8,396 nt of DNA, taken from NCBI GenBank assembly GCA_023416855.1, contig JAEZGU010000261.1:1-8396 (forward strand), written 5' to 3'. Positions 1-5,541 of this stretch are shown here, in pieces (the first letter of the stretch is position 1; each line of letters begins with the position of its first letter). A model generated the notes under the pieces. The model made no database searches. It was given only the letters and a program-made list of their open reading frames with translations, and was not told where the DNA came from. Made by a program: the position numbers and the translations under genes. The stretch comes from Bacillota bacterium. GTDB taxonomy: Bacteria; Bacillota; Clostridia; Tissierellales; Sedimentibacteraceae.

Positions 1-188
1 AGCTTATAGATGGTAGAAAACCATATAGCAAAATGATTATAAGCATCATTAAAGAAAAAGATAAGCTTGATGGTGTAGTTGAAAAAATAAAGGAAGAGTT
101 AGATTACTTTGATGAACCGGGCTCAGGATTTATGTTTGTAATGCCGGTGATAGAAGTATATGGCTCAAACGTAGAGGATATAAAGTAA
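1..188 (+). CDS. P-II-like (GlnB/GlnK superfamily) signalling protein, C-terminal part
   Basis: An open frame enters from the left edge (first full codon at 3) and stops with TAA at 186-188, giving 61 residues of the C-terminus. The visible part has a KMIISIIKEKD beta strand, a helix (LDGVVEKIKEEL) and then DEPGSGFMFVMPVIEVYG. This matches the P-II family pattern of a helix followed by a D-E-P-G-x-G-x-x-F-V-x-P-V strand. P-II proteins are small trimeric cytoplasmic sensors that bind nucleotides and control transporters or enzymes; clostridia often carry divergent members unlinked to ammonium transport. The start and the T-loop lie outside the window, so the ligand and target cannot be inferred. 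The gene is separated from feoA by a terminator-like hairpin and a strong promoter, so it is probably not part of the iron operon. Family call moderate; function unknown. Confidence 0.6.
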   Translation, partial: LIDGRKPYSKMIISIIKEKDKLDGVVEKIKEELDYFDEPGSGFMFVMPVIEVYGSNVEDIK

Positions 189-201
189 TATAAAGAAGAA
201 T

Positions 202-275
202 TGTCGTTCTGAACCAAGAGGAATCTCGTTAATTATAAGAGTATTTCACTTATGCTAAGAATGACATTTTTTTTT
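202..275 (+). terminator. Long hairpin with T9 tract, probable terminator and degenerate dispersed repeat
   Basis: The outer arms TGTCGTTCTGA (202-212) and TAAGAATGACA (256-266) pair over 11 positions with one G-T wobble and one mismatch. GAATCTC (221-227) pairs imperfectly with GAG-TATTTC (239-247). Nine T residues follow (267-275). It lies just after the stop of the P-II-like gene and ahead of the feo promoter, so it can end that transcript. The arms look like a decayed copy of the GTCATTCTGA...GAATCTC inverted repeat that I recall as widespread in clostridial intergenic regions; that resemblance is from memory. Confidence 0.6.
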
Positions 276-296
276 GTATTTTAATTAATATACTTA

Positions 297-325
297 TTGA
301 CAATGATTATCAATTGGAATATAAT
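297..325 (+). promoter_or_regulatory. Sigma-A promoter of the feo operon
   Basis: The -35 element TTGACA (297-302) and the -10 element TATAAT (320-325) are both perfect consensus with a 17-nt spacer. Transcription should begin near 332, leaving a leader of about 46 nt before feoA. Fur boxes overlap the -35 and lie just downstream of the start point. Confidence 0.88.
298..312 (+). promoter_or_regulatory. Fur box 1 (overlaps the feo -35)
   Basis: TGACAATGATTATCA fits the 7-1-7 Fur inverted repeat TGATAATNATTATCA with one mismatch (C at 301). It covers most of the -35 element, so iron-loaded Fur bound here would block RNA polymerase. Confidence 0.85.
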
Positions 326-337
326 TAAATTATCAAA

Positions 338-352
338 TGATAATGATTATCA
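338..352 (+). promoter_or_regulatory. Fur box 2 (just downstream of the predicted feo start point)
   Basis: TGATAATGATTATCA is an exact match to the 7-1-7 Fur inverted repeat. Its centre is 40 bp from the centre of box 1, close to four helical turns, so two Fur dimers would bind on about the same face of the DNA and bracket the -10 element. Confidence 0.88.
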
Positions 353-364
353 ATATCGCGGATT

Positions 365-370
365 GGAGGA
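365..370 (+). promoter_or_regulatory. Ribosome binding site that fixes the feoA start
   Basis: GGAGGA lies 7 nt before the ATG at 378. The frame stays open upstream to a TTG at 297, but that codon is inside the -35 element and cannot be on the mRNA, so 378 is the supported start. Confidence 0.85.
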
Positions 371-377
371 AGAAGAT

Positions 378-611
378 ATGACATTAGATAATGTAAAACC
401 GGGTCAAGGTGGTGTAATTTTATCAATCGGAGGCCAAGGGCTTTTAAGGAGAAGGTTGTTAGACATGGGCTTGACTCCAAACACAAAGGTTAAAGTAAGA
501 AAAGTAGCACCTATGGGTGATCCAATAGAGTTATCTCTTAGAAATTACGTATTAACTATAAGAAAAGAAGAAGCTTCAAAAATTGTATTGAAAGAGGTAG
601 TTAGTATATGA
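378..611 (+). CDS. feoA: FeoA, ferrous iron transport accessory protein
   Basis: This is a 77-residue cytoplasmic SH3-like protein that works with FeoB in ferrous iron uptake, probably by contacting the G-domain or membrane part of FeoB. The sequence shows the family pattern: a first strand around MTLDNVKPGQGGVI, then GQGLLRRRLLDMGLTPNTKV (the conserved R-x-L-x-x-M-G-L/I-x-P-G/N segment), then VAPMGDPIEL and a closing strand with LRNYVLTIRKEEA. Its length is normal for a stand-alone FeoA. The ATG at 378 is chosen because of the well-spaced GGAGGA and because the longer frame would start inside the promoter. The stop codon overlaps the feoB start as ATGA (608-611), which points to translational coupling. 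It is the first gene after a promoter with two Fur boxes, so it should be derepressed by iron limitation. Confidence 0.95.
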   Translation: MTLDNVKPGQGGVILSIGGQGLLRRRLLDMGLTPNTKVKVRKVAPMGDPIELSLRNYVLTIRKEEASKIVLKEVVSI

Positions 612-2626
612 AACATATTTTTGCTCTTGCAGGCAATCAAAATTCCGGTAAAACAACTCTTTATAATGCTTTAACCGGAAGCAATCAACATGTGGGCAAT
701 TTCCCCGGAGTGACAATAGAGAAAAAAGAGGGGCAAATTAAAAAGCATAAAGATGTATTTTTAGTGGATTTGCCCGGAATATATTCTTTATCTCCATATA
801 CAATGGAAGAGGTTGTAACAAGAGATTTTCTCATAAAAGAAAATCCTGATTTAATTATAAATATTGTTGATGCAACAAATATAGAAAGAAATTTATACTT
901 AACACTTCAATTGATGGAACTATCCATACCTATGGTGATAGCACTTAATATGATGGATGAAGTGAGAGCAAGCGGTAATTCTATAGATGTAAACAAACTT
1001 TCATGCCACTTAGGTATTCCTGTGGTGCCTATTTCAGCAAGTAAGGGTGAAGGAATAGCAGAGTTGGTTGATGTTGTTATGAAGACTGCACAGTCAAAAG
1101 AAAAGATTTGTAATAGAAGACTTGACTTTTGTACAGGAGAAGTACATAAAGCAATACATTCTATTTCGCATTTAATAGAGGACCAAGCTGCCAATGCAGG
1201 ATATCCTCTTCGTTTTGCCGCTACTAAGTTGGTGGAAGGTGATAACCTAACTATTAAAGAATTAAATATATCAGAAAACCAAGCTCATATTATTAATCAT
1301 GTTGTAGAAGATATGGAAAGCAAACTACAAACTGACAGAGAAGCTGCTTTAGCTGATATGAGATATACCTATATTGAAAAAATCTGTGAAGACACAGTTA
1401 TTAAGAAACAAGAGACAAATGAGCAAATACGTTCAGAGAAAATAGATAAAATATTAACTCACAAGTATTTAGGTATACCAATTTTTATAGGAATAATGTT
1501 TATTATATTTTGGCTTACATTTGGGTTGATAGGAGCTCCTCTTCAAGGAGTTTTGGAAGAGTTTATAGGAGTAGTTACAGAGTACACATCAGATGCAATG
1601 ATTAGGTTTGGTGTAAGTGATTGGGTTTATTCTTTAGTAATAGATGGTATATTTGCAGGTGTTGGAAGTGTGTTGTCATTCTTGCCACTTATAGTTGTTC
1701 TATTTTTCTTTCTATCATTTTTAGAAGATAGCGGTTATATGGCAAGAGTTGCATTTCTGATGGATAAATTGTTAAGAAAAATAGGTTTATCAGGTCGTTC
1801 GTTCGTACCTATGCTTATTGGCTTTGGATGTAGTGTTCCAGCTATTATGGCAACAAGGACATTATCAAGTGAGCGTGACAGAAAAATGACTATAGTATTA
1901 ACACCATTTATGTCATGTAGTGCTAAGCTTCCTATATACGGTATGATTACAATGGCATTTTTCCCTGAAAATGCAGCAATAGTTATGATTGCATTGTATA
2001 TAATGGGCATTGTGGTTGCCATACTTTCAGGATTATTACTTAGAAATACTATTTTCAAAGGAGAACCGGTTCCTTTTGTTATGGAGCTACCTGCATATAG
2101 AATTCCATCAAGAAAAAGTATAGTATTAAATATGTGGGACAAAGGAAAGGATTTTATAGAAAGGGCTTTTACAGTAATTTTTATTGGTACAATAATTATT
2201 TGGTTCTTACAAAGCTTTAACTGGTCTCTAAACATGGTGGATGATAGTTCATACAGCATACTTGCTTCCGTAGGATCTGTAATAGCACCTATATTTATTC
2301 CTTTGGGGTTCAACGATTGGAGAGCTTCAACAGCGCTTATAACAGGTCTTACCGCAAAGGAAGCCGTTGTAAGTACATTATCAGTATTAACAGGAGTTTC
2401 GTCGGATATACAGCTTTCAGCTGTGTTAAGTACGATTTTTACACCACTTAGCTCATTTGCATTTTTAACATTTACTTTGTTATATATGCCTTGTATAGCA
2501 GCATTTGCAGCAACAAGAAAAGAGCTTGGTTCATTAAAGTATGCAACATTGACAGCTGTTTATCAGACACTAACAGCGTATGTTGTAGGAATGTTCGTTT
2601 ACCAAATTGGTAACATAATTTTATAG
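608..2626 (+). CDS. feoB: FeoB, ferrous iron transporter with N-terminal G domain
   Basis: This is the inner-membrane ferrous iron permease with an N-terminal GTPase (672 residues, the usual bacterial size). G motifs are all visible: G1 GNQNSGKT at residues 9-16, the switch I segment NFPGVTIE at 31-38, G3 DLPG at 54-57, G4 NMMD at 114-117, G5 SAS at 143-145. A helical linker follows (about 160-285). The membrane part starts near residue 287 and holds the paired Gate motifs, with GFGCSVPAIMATR (Cys408) in the first half and TPFMSCSAKLP (Cys437) shortly after; cysteines here are typical of FeoB and have been implicated in iron passage. The ATG overlaps the feoA stop, and GAGG at 594-597 within feoA can serve as the ribosome site. 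No FeoC follows; a Cys-rich small protein takes that place. All key motifs are intact, so it should be functional. Some FeoB proteins have been proposed to move manganese, but the Fur boxes favour iron. Confidence 0.97.
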   Translation: MKHIFALAGNQNSGKTTLYNALTGSNQHVGNFPGVTIEKKEGQIKKHKDVFLVDLPGIYSLSPYTMEEVVTRDFLIKENPDLIINIVDATNIERNLYLTLQLMELSIPMVIALNMMDEVRASGNSIDVNKLSCHLGIPVVPISASKGEGIAELVDVVMKTAQSKEKICNRRLDFCTGEVHKAIHSISHLIEDQAANAGYPLRFAATKLVEGDNLTIKELNISENQAHIINHVVEDMESKLQTDREAALADMRYTYIEKICEDTVIKKQETNEQIRSEKIDKILTHKYLGIPIFIGIMFIIFWLTFGLIGAPLQGVLEEFIGVVTEYTSDAMIRFGVSDWVYSLVIDGIFAGVGSVLSFLPLIVVLFFFLSFLEDSGYMARVAFLMDKLLRKIGLSGRSFVPMLIGFGCSVPAIMATRTLSSERDRKMTIVLTPFMSCSAKLPIYGMITMAFFPENAAIVMIALYIMGIVVAILSGLLLRNTIFKGEPVPFVMELPAYRIPSRKSIVLNMWDKGKDFIERAFTVIFIGTIIIWFLQSFNWSLNMVDDSSYSILASVGSVIAPIFIPLGFNDWRASTALITGLTAKEAVVSTLSVLTGVSSDIQLSAVLSTIFTPLSSFAFLTFTLLYMPCIAAFAATRKELGSLKYATLTAVYQTLTAYVVGMFVYQIGNIIL

Positions 2627-2653
2627 TACGTACCTGATTTAAGGAGGTAATTT

Positions 2654-2809
2654 ATGAACACAGCAGATATGGTAGTAATTTCGATAATTGTAGTAATTAT
2701 AGCCGGTGTTGTAATGTTAATGAGAAAACAAAAAAAGAATGGTTCAGGTTGTCATTCAGGATGCGGTGGCTGCAGTAAAGCTAAGAATTGTTCTTCAATA
2801 AATAAATAA
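2654..2809 (+). CDS. FeoB-associated Cys-rich membrane protein
   Basis: This 51-residue protein starts at ATG 2654, 6 nt after AGGAGGT (2642-2648), and stops at TAA 2807-2809. Residues 5-23 form one hydrophobic segment (MVVISIIVVIIAGVVMLM), followed by a basic RKQKK stop-transfer stretch, so the C-terminus should face the cytoplasm. That tail carries four cysteines in the arrangement C33-x3-C37-x2-C40-x5-C46, within SGCHSGCGGCSKAKNC. This is the form of the small FeoB-associated Cys-rich proteins found after feoB in Firmicutes. Their role is not established; a metal-handling or Fe-S-binding helper for FeoB, perhaps replacing the FeoC function, is the usual guess. It is the last gene before the terminator at 2835, 27 nt after feoB, so it is clearly co-transcribed with feoAB. 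Confidence 0.9.
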   Translation: MNTADMVVISIIVVIIAGVVMLMRKQKKNGSGCHSGCGGCSKAKNCSSINK

Positions 2810-2834
2810 GTAATAGTTATGAAATAAACTGTAA

Positions 2835-2862
2835 GGCTGTCTCGAATGGGGACAGTCTTTTT
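2835..2862 (+). terminator. Rho-independent terminator of the feo operon
   Basis: GGCTGTCTC (2835-2843) pairs with GGGACAGTC (2849-2857) over 9 bp with two G-T wobbles, around a 5-nt loop. TTTTT (2858-2862) follows at once. It lies 25 nt after the small Cys-rich gene and before the promoter of the next operon. Confidence 0.88.
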
Positions 2863-2883
2863 GTAGAAAAAAAAGAAAAAATA

Positions 2884-2903
2884 ATTGTTGATTGTCGACA
2901 ATA
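2884..2903 (+). promoter_or_regulatory. Predicted GntR operator, copy 1 (over the regulator's own promoter)
   Basis: ATTGTTGATTGTCGACAATA contains the perfect 12-bp palindrome ATTGTCGACAAT (2891-2902) plus an extra TTGT half-site. Its reverse complement matches the motif at 3675-3694 in 17 of 20 positions. It overlaps the -35 element of the gntR promoter, which fits autorepression. That the adjacent GntR protein binds it is inference. Confidence 0.72.
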
Positions 2904-2916
2904 TATATGGTATAAT
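2888..2916 (+). promoter_or_regulatory. Promoter of the gntR-led operon
   Basis: The -35 is TTGATT (2888-2893) and the -10 is TATAAT (2911-2916), with a 17-nt spacer. TGG immediately before TATAAT gives an extended -10 (TGN). The start point should be near 2923, leaving about 45 nt of leader before the regulator gene. Confidence 0.8.
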
Positions 2917-2957
2917 TGCCTAAATGTATGATAATGGTGTATTATTTTACGTTAAAT

Positions 2958-2962
2958 GGAGG
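2958..2962 (+). promoter_or_regulatory. Ribosome binding site that fixes the GntR start
   Basis: GGAGG lies 5 nt before the ATG at 2968. The in-frame ATG at 2956 overlaps this site and has no ribosome site of its own, so 2968 is the supported start. Confidence 0.8.
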
Positions 2963-2967
2963 TAATA

Positions 2968-3645
2968 ATGCTAAGTGAAGTACAAGCCTATTTAAATAAG
3001 AGAGAAAATCTTAATAGTGTCGTTGTTGATTATATTAAAGAAGCAATATTAAGTGGTGAATATAAAGTTGGTGACCATATAAATGAAAGTGAATTAGCAA
3101 ACACATTAGATATAAGCAGGGCTCCGATTAGAGAAGCAATAAGAGAACTTGAAAATGATGGTATACTTACGACTTTACCGCGAAAGGGAACATATGTAAC
3201 AGAATATAGTTTAGATGATATTAAAGAGGTATTTGACATTAGATTATTACTTGAAAACAATATAAATAAAATTCTAATTTATGAAAATAAGTTAACCGAT
3301 GATGATTTTAATCATTTAGAACAAATAGTTAAAGATATGGTTGACATTGCAGAATCATCAATGGATAATAATAAAAAATCATTACTAATCAATAAAAAGG
3401 ATATGGATTTTCATAGATTTATATGGCAAAAATCAGGTAGTCAGAGAAGAGTTAAGATTTTAGAAAGTATGTTTTTTCAATTAAGGATTGCTATGTTGTA
3501 TGATATGTTAAAGACAGGAGATTTGATTATGTCAGCAACTGATCATTACGAAATAATTGAAAGCTTGCGTAGTAAGGACATTGATAGATGTAAAAAGGCT
3601 CTAAGAGAACATATCATTTCTTATAAACATGGAACATTTAAATAG
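2968..3645 (+). CDS. GntR-family transcriptional regulator, FadR/FCD subfamily
   Basis: This 225-residue regulator has an N-terminal winged helix of GntR type (about residues 14-78): VVDYIKEAILSGEYKVGDHI, then ELANTLDISRAPIREAIRELENDGIL, and a wing with PRKGTYV. The C-terminal part (about 84-220) is an FCD-type ligand domain. It shows the metal-site residues of that family: D145 and H149 in the D-x-x-F-H motif, H193 in ATDHYEI and H215 in LREHI. FCD regulators usually bind carboxylate or amino-acid-like effectors next to the metal. The gene leads a catabolic operon and a shared motif lies over its own promoter and again before the hydrolase gene, so it is probably the local substrate-sensing repressor. 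No terminator is visible between it and the hydrolase gene. It lacks the aminotransferase-like domain of the MocR-type EnuR regulators known from proteobacterial ectoine clusters. The effector is unknown; N-acetyl-diaminobutyrate, diaminobutyrate or ectoine are candidates by context only. Confidence 0.9.
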   Translation: MLSEVQAYLNKRENLNSVVVDYIKEAILSGEYKVGDHINESELANTLDISRAPIREAIRELENDGILTTLPRKGTYVTEYSLDDIKEVFDIRLLLENNINKILIYENKLTDDDFNHLEQIVKDMVDIAESSMDNNKKSLLINKKDMDFHRFIWQKSGSQRRVKILESMFFQLRIAMLYDMLKTGDLIMSATDHYEIIESLRSKDIDRCKKALREHIISYKHGTFK

Positions 3646-3665
3646 TCTTCTAAGTGGAGATATTA

Positions 3666-3671
3666 TATAAT
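3666..3671 (+). promoter_or_regulatory. Possible -10 element of an internal promoter before the hydrolase gene
   Basis: TATAAT is a perfect -10, but no good -35 lies 16-18 nt upstream (TAGTCT at 3643-3648 is the 17-nt candidate). A start near 3678 would place the second operator directly across the start point. This may be a weak or regulator-dependent promoter, with the main transcript coming from the gntR promoter. Confidence 0.4.
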
Positions 3672-3674
3672 CTT

Positions 3675-3694
3675 TACTGTCGACAAACGACAAT
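3675..3694 (+). promoter_or_regulatory. Predicted GntR operator, copy 2 (before the hydrolase gene)
   Basis: TACTGTCGACAAACGACAAT has the TGTCGACA palindrome (3678-3685) and a second CGACAA half-site (3688-3693). It matches the reverse complement of 2884-2903 at 17 of 20 positions. It sits 4 nt after a TATAAT and about 24 nt before the hydrolase start codon, a typical repressor position. Confidence 0.72.
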
Positions 3695-3717
3695 ACAATA
3701 AAAAGGGAGGAAACACA

Positions 3718-4893
3718 GTGAAATCGTTATATTTTGACGTTTCGGAGTACAAAGAAAGGCTAAGTAACACTAAGAAAAGCATGGAAGAAAAAGGTATTGA
3801 AGTCTTGATAGTAACAGATCCGGCTAATATGAATTATCTTTCTGGATTTGATGGATGGTCATTTTATGTGCATCAATGCCTAATAGTAATGAATGATCAA
3901 GAAGAACCAATATGGGTTGGAAGAGGACAAGATGGAAATGCTGCAAGATTAACATCATGGCTTTCAGAAGAAAATATTAGACCGTATACAGATGATTATG
4001 TTCATTCATTGATTAAACACCCTATGGATTTTGTGTCTGACATTTTAAAAGAAAAGGGATATGATAAAAAAGTAATAGCAACAGAAATGGATGCTTATTA
4101 TTTCACAGCTAAATGCCAGGAAACTTTAGTTAAGGACTTGCCCAATGCAAAATTTGTTGATGGAAATAATATAGTAAATTGGGTAAAGATTATTAAATCT
4201 GACAAGGAAATCGAATACATAAAAAAAGCAGCAGTAATTGTAGAAAAAACAATGCAAGTTGCTTTTGACTCTATTAATGTAGGAACAAGACAAAATGAAG
4301 CAGCAGCAAACGTTTATCATGCTCAGATATATGGTACAGAAGAATATGGAGGAGATTATGCTTCTATAGTTCCATTAATGCCAAGTGGAATAAGGACTTC
4401 AACTCCACACTTAAGTTGGACAGATGAGCCTTATAGAGACGGGGATACAGTATTAGTTGAAATTGCAGGTAATTATAGAAGATATCACTGTCCATTATCA
4501 AGAACAATAATATTAGGCAATGCACCACAAAAAGTTAAAGATTTAGCAGAAGTAGTTGTTGAAGGTATAAAGGAAACCCTTGAAATTATTAAACCAGGAA
4601 TAACTTGTGAAGATATAGAAAGGACATGGGCAAAAAGCATTGCAAAGAGTGGATTTATTAAAGATTCTCGTGTTGGTTATTCATTTGGGTTGAACTATCC
4701 ACCTGATTGGGGTGAGCATACAGTTAGTTTAAGACCTGGTGATAAAACTACATTGAAACCTAACATGACTCTTCACTTTATGCCTGGTATATGGCTTGAA
4801 GACTGTGGGGTAGATATTAGTGAGCCAATAAGGATAACAGAAACTGGAGTTGAATTATTGACAAATTATCCAAGAAAGTTATTGGTGAAATAA
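3718..4893 (+). CDS. doeA: Ectoine hydrolase-like M24 protein (DoeA/EutD type)
   Basis: This 391-residue cytoplasmic protein has the creatinase/aminopeptidase P build: an N-terminal domain (about 10-150) and a C-terminal pita-bread domain (about 160-385). The family hydrolyses the ring of ectoine (and hydroxyectoine) to N-acetyl-2,4-diaminobutyrate. The sequence follows the DoeA/EutD pattern as I remember it: TDPANMNYLSGFDGWSFYVH (33-52), VGRGQDGNA (67-75), GGDYASIVPLMPSG (211-224), VEIAGNYRRYHCPLSRT (247-263), YPPDWGEHTVSLRPGD (327-342), WLEDCGVDISEPI (359-371). Metal-peptidase ligands are lost: the first Asp is Glu248 and the second acidic position is occupied by CPLSRT, so it is not a dimetal Xaa-Pro peptidase. 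The start is a GTG with GGGAGG 7 nt before it. Downstream are TRAP transporter genes and an M20 deacylase, as expected for ectoine use. Alternatives are another creatinase-type amidohydrolase acting on a related compatible solute. Confidence 0.8.
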   Translation: MKSLYFDVSEYKERLSNTKKSMEEKGIEVLIVTDPANMNYLSGFDGWSFYVHQCLIVMNDQEEPIWVGRGQDGNAARLTSWLSEENIRPYTDDYVHSLIKHPMDFVSDILKEKGYDKKVIATEMDAYYFTAKCQETLVKDLPNAKFVDGNNIVNWVKIIKSDKEIEYIKKAAVIVEKTMQVAFDSINVGTRQNEAAANVYHAQIYGTEEYGGDYASIVPLMPSGIRTSTPHLSWTDEPYRDGDTVLVEIAGNYRRYHCPLSRTIILGNAPQKVKDLAEVVVEGIKETLEIIKPGITCEDIERTWAKSIAKSGFIKDSRVGYSFGLNYPPDWGEHTVSLRPGDKTTLKPNMTLHFMPGIWLEDCGVDISEPIRITETGVELLTNYPRKLLVK

Positions 4894-4904
4894 TATCAAG
4901 GTAA

Positions 4905-4942
4905 TCGTATCAAAGTATATGCTTTGATACGAACCAATTTTT
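4905..4942 (+). promoter_or_regulatory. Intercistronic 11-bp perfect hairpin with downstream T5
   Basis: TCGTATCAAAG (4905-4915) and CTTTGATACGA (4922-4932) are exact inverse complements around a 6-nt loop. TTTTT follows at 4938-4942 after a 5-nt gap. It lies between the hydrolase gene and the TRAP small-subunit gene, with no promoter visible after it. It could be a leaky terminator or an mRNA 3'-end stabiliser that sets unequal expression of the hydrolase and transporter. The offset T-run makes full termination less likely. Confidence 0.6.
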
Positions 4943-4961
4943 AATGGAAAGAGGAAAATCT

Positions 4962-5540
4962 ATGAATAAGTTTTTTACTAAGACGCTATCACGATTTGAA
5001 GAATTTGTTCTAAGCTACTCAGTAATATTTATGGCAATTTTACTAATAGTAGGTGTATTTATGAGAAATGTTATGAACAAAAGCTTAACATTTTCAGAAG
5101 AAGTTGCATCAGCATTATTGATATTAGTGTCATTTTTCGGTCTTGGTTATTGTGCAAGAAAAGGAAGACATATTACTATGTCAATAGTATTTGACATGTT
5201 AAATAATAAGTACAAAAAGTTATTTATGGTAGTTATTTCTTTCGTTTCTGCTGTAGCTACTGCATATATAACATATTTGGCTGTAAAATATGTTCTTAGT
5301 GTTCAAAACCTTGGCAGGGTTACACCGGCACTACAAATCCCAATGTATATTATTTATTCAGTTGTACCATTTGGATTTCTTTTATCAACAATTGAATATA
5401 TAAGGTCATTTATTTTTAATATTAAGGATAAAGATAATTTTTATATAACAAGTGATATTAAGATTCCTTTGGATGTTGAGGTAAAAACAGATTTATCTAA
5501 TTTAATAGATAAGTTAGAAGAAGAAAAGGAGGAAATGTAA
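4962..5540 (+). CDS. dctQ: TRAP transporter small membrane subunit (DctQ/TeaB-like)
   Basis: This 192-residue protein is the four-helix small subunit of a tripartite ATP-independent periplasmic transporter. Hydrophobic segments lie at about 16-37, 46-66, 86-108 and 126-148. The family signature FSEEVASALLILVSFFGLGY (44-63) followed by ARKGRHITM (65-73) is plain. Beyond the last helix there is a charged tail (153-192) ending in KLEEEKEEM, which is longer than in many DctQ proteins. The ATG at 4962 is chosen because GAGG (4951-4954) lies 7 nt upstream; the in-frame ATG at 4944 precedes that site and lacks one of its own. The large-subunit gene begins one base after this stop codon, and its AGGAGG (5527-5532) lies inside this gene, so the two are tightly coupled. 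Together with DctM it uses a sodium gradient for uptake. Substrate is inferred from neighbours only. Confidence 0.9.
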   Translation: MNKFFTKTLSRFEEFVLSYSVIFMAILLIVGVFMRNVMNKSLTFSEEVASALLILVSFFGLGYCARKGRHITMSIVFDMLNNKYKKLFMVVISFVSAVATAYITYLAVKYVLSVQNLGRVTPALQIPMYIIYSVVPFGFLLSTIEYIRSFIFNIKDKDNFYITSDIKIPLDVEVKTDLSNLIDKLEEEKEEM

Positions 5541-5541
5541 G

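Noticed and set aside
297..377. N-terminal extension of FeoA starting at TTG 297
   Set aside because: The TTG is part of the -35 hexamer and the extension would be read from the Fur boxes and leader. The ATG at 378 has a proper ribosome site and gives the normal FeoA length.
1735..2313. 192-codon open frame on the - strand inside feoB
   Set aside because: It is antisense to a conserved membrane region, has no recognisable domain and is explained as a shadow of the strong feoB coding pattern. The other - strand frames inside genes (907-1194, 3030-3260, 4126-4320, 5874-6107, 7567-7815) were rejected for the same reason.
2626..2633. GTACGTAC palindrome after the feoB stop
   Set aside because: It is only 8 bp, has no T-tract and lies within a short gap between co-transcribed genes.
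2931..2945. Imperfect palindrome ATAAT-ggtgt-ATTAT in the gntR leader, as a possible Fur-like or second operator site
   Set aside because: The arms are only 5 bp of A and T, which is expected by chance in this composition, and the spacing does not fit the 7-1-7 Fur pattern.
3718..4893. Annotation as Xaa-Pro aminopeptidase
   Set aside because: The two Asp metal ligands of the peptidases are missing and the motifs follow the DoeA/EutD pattern.
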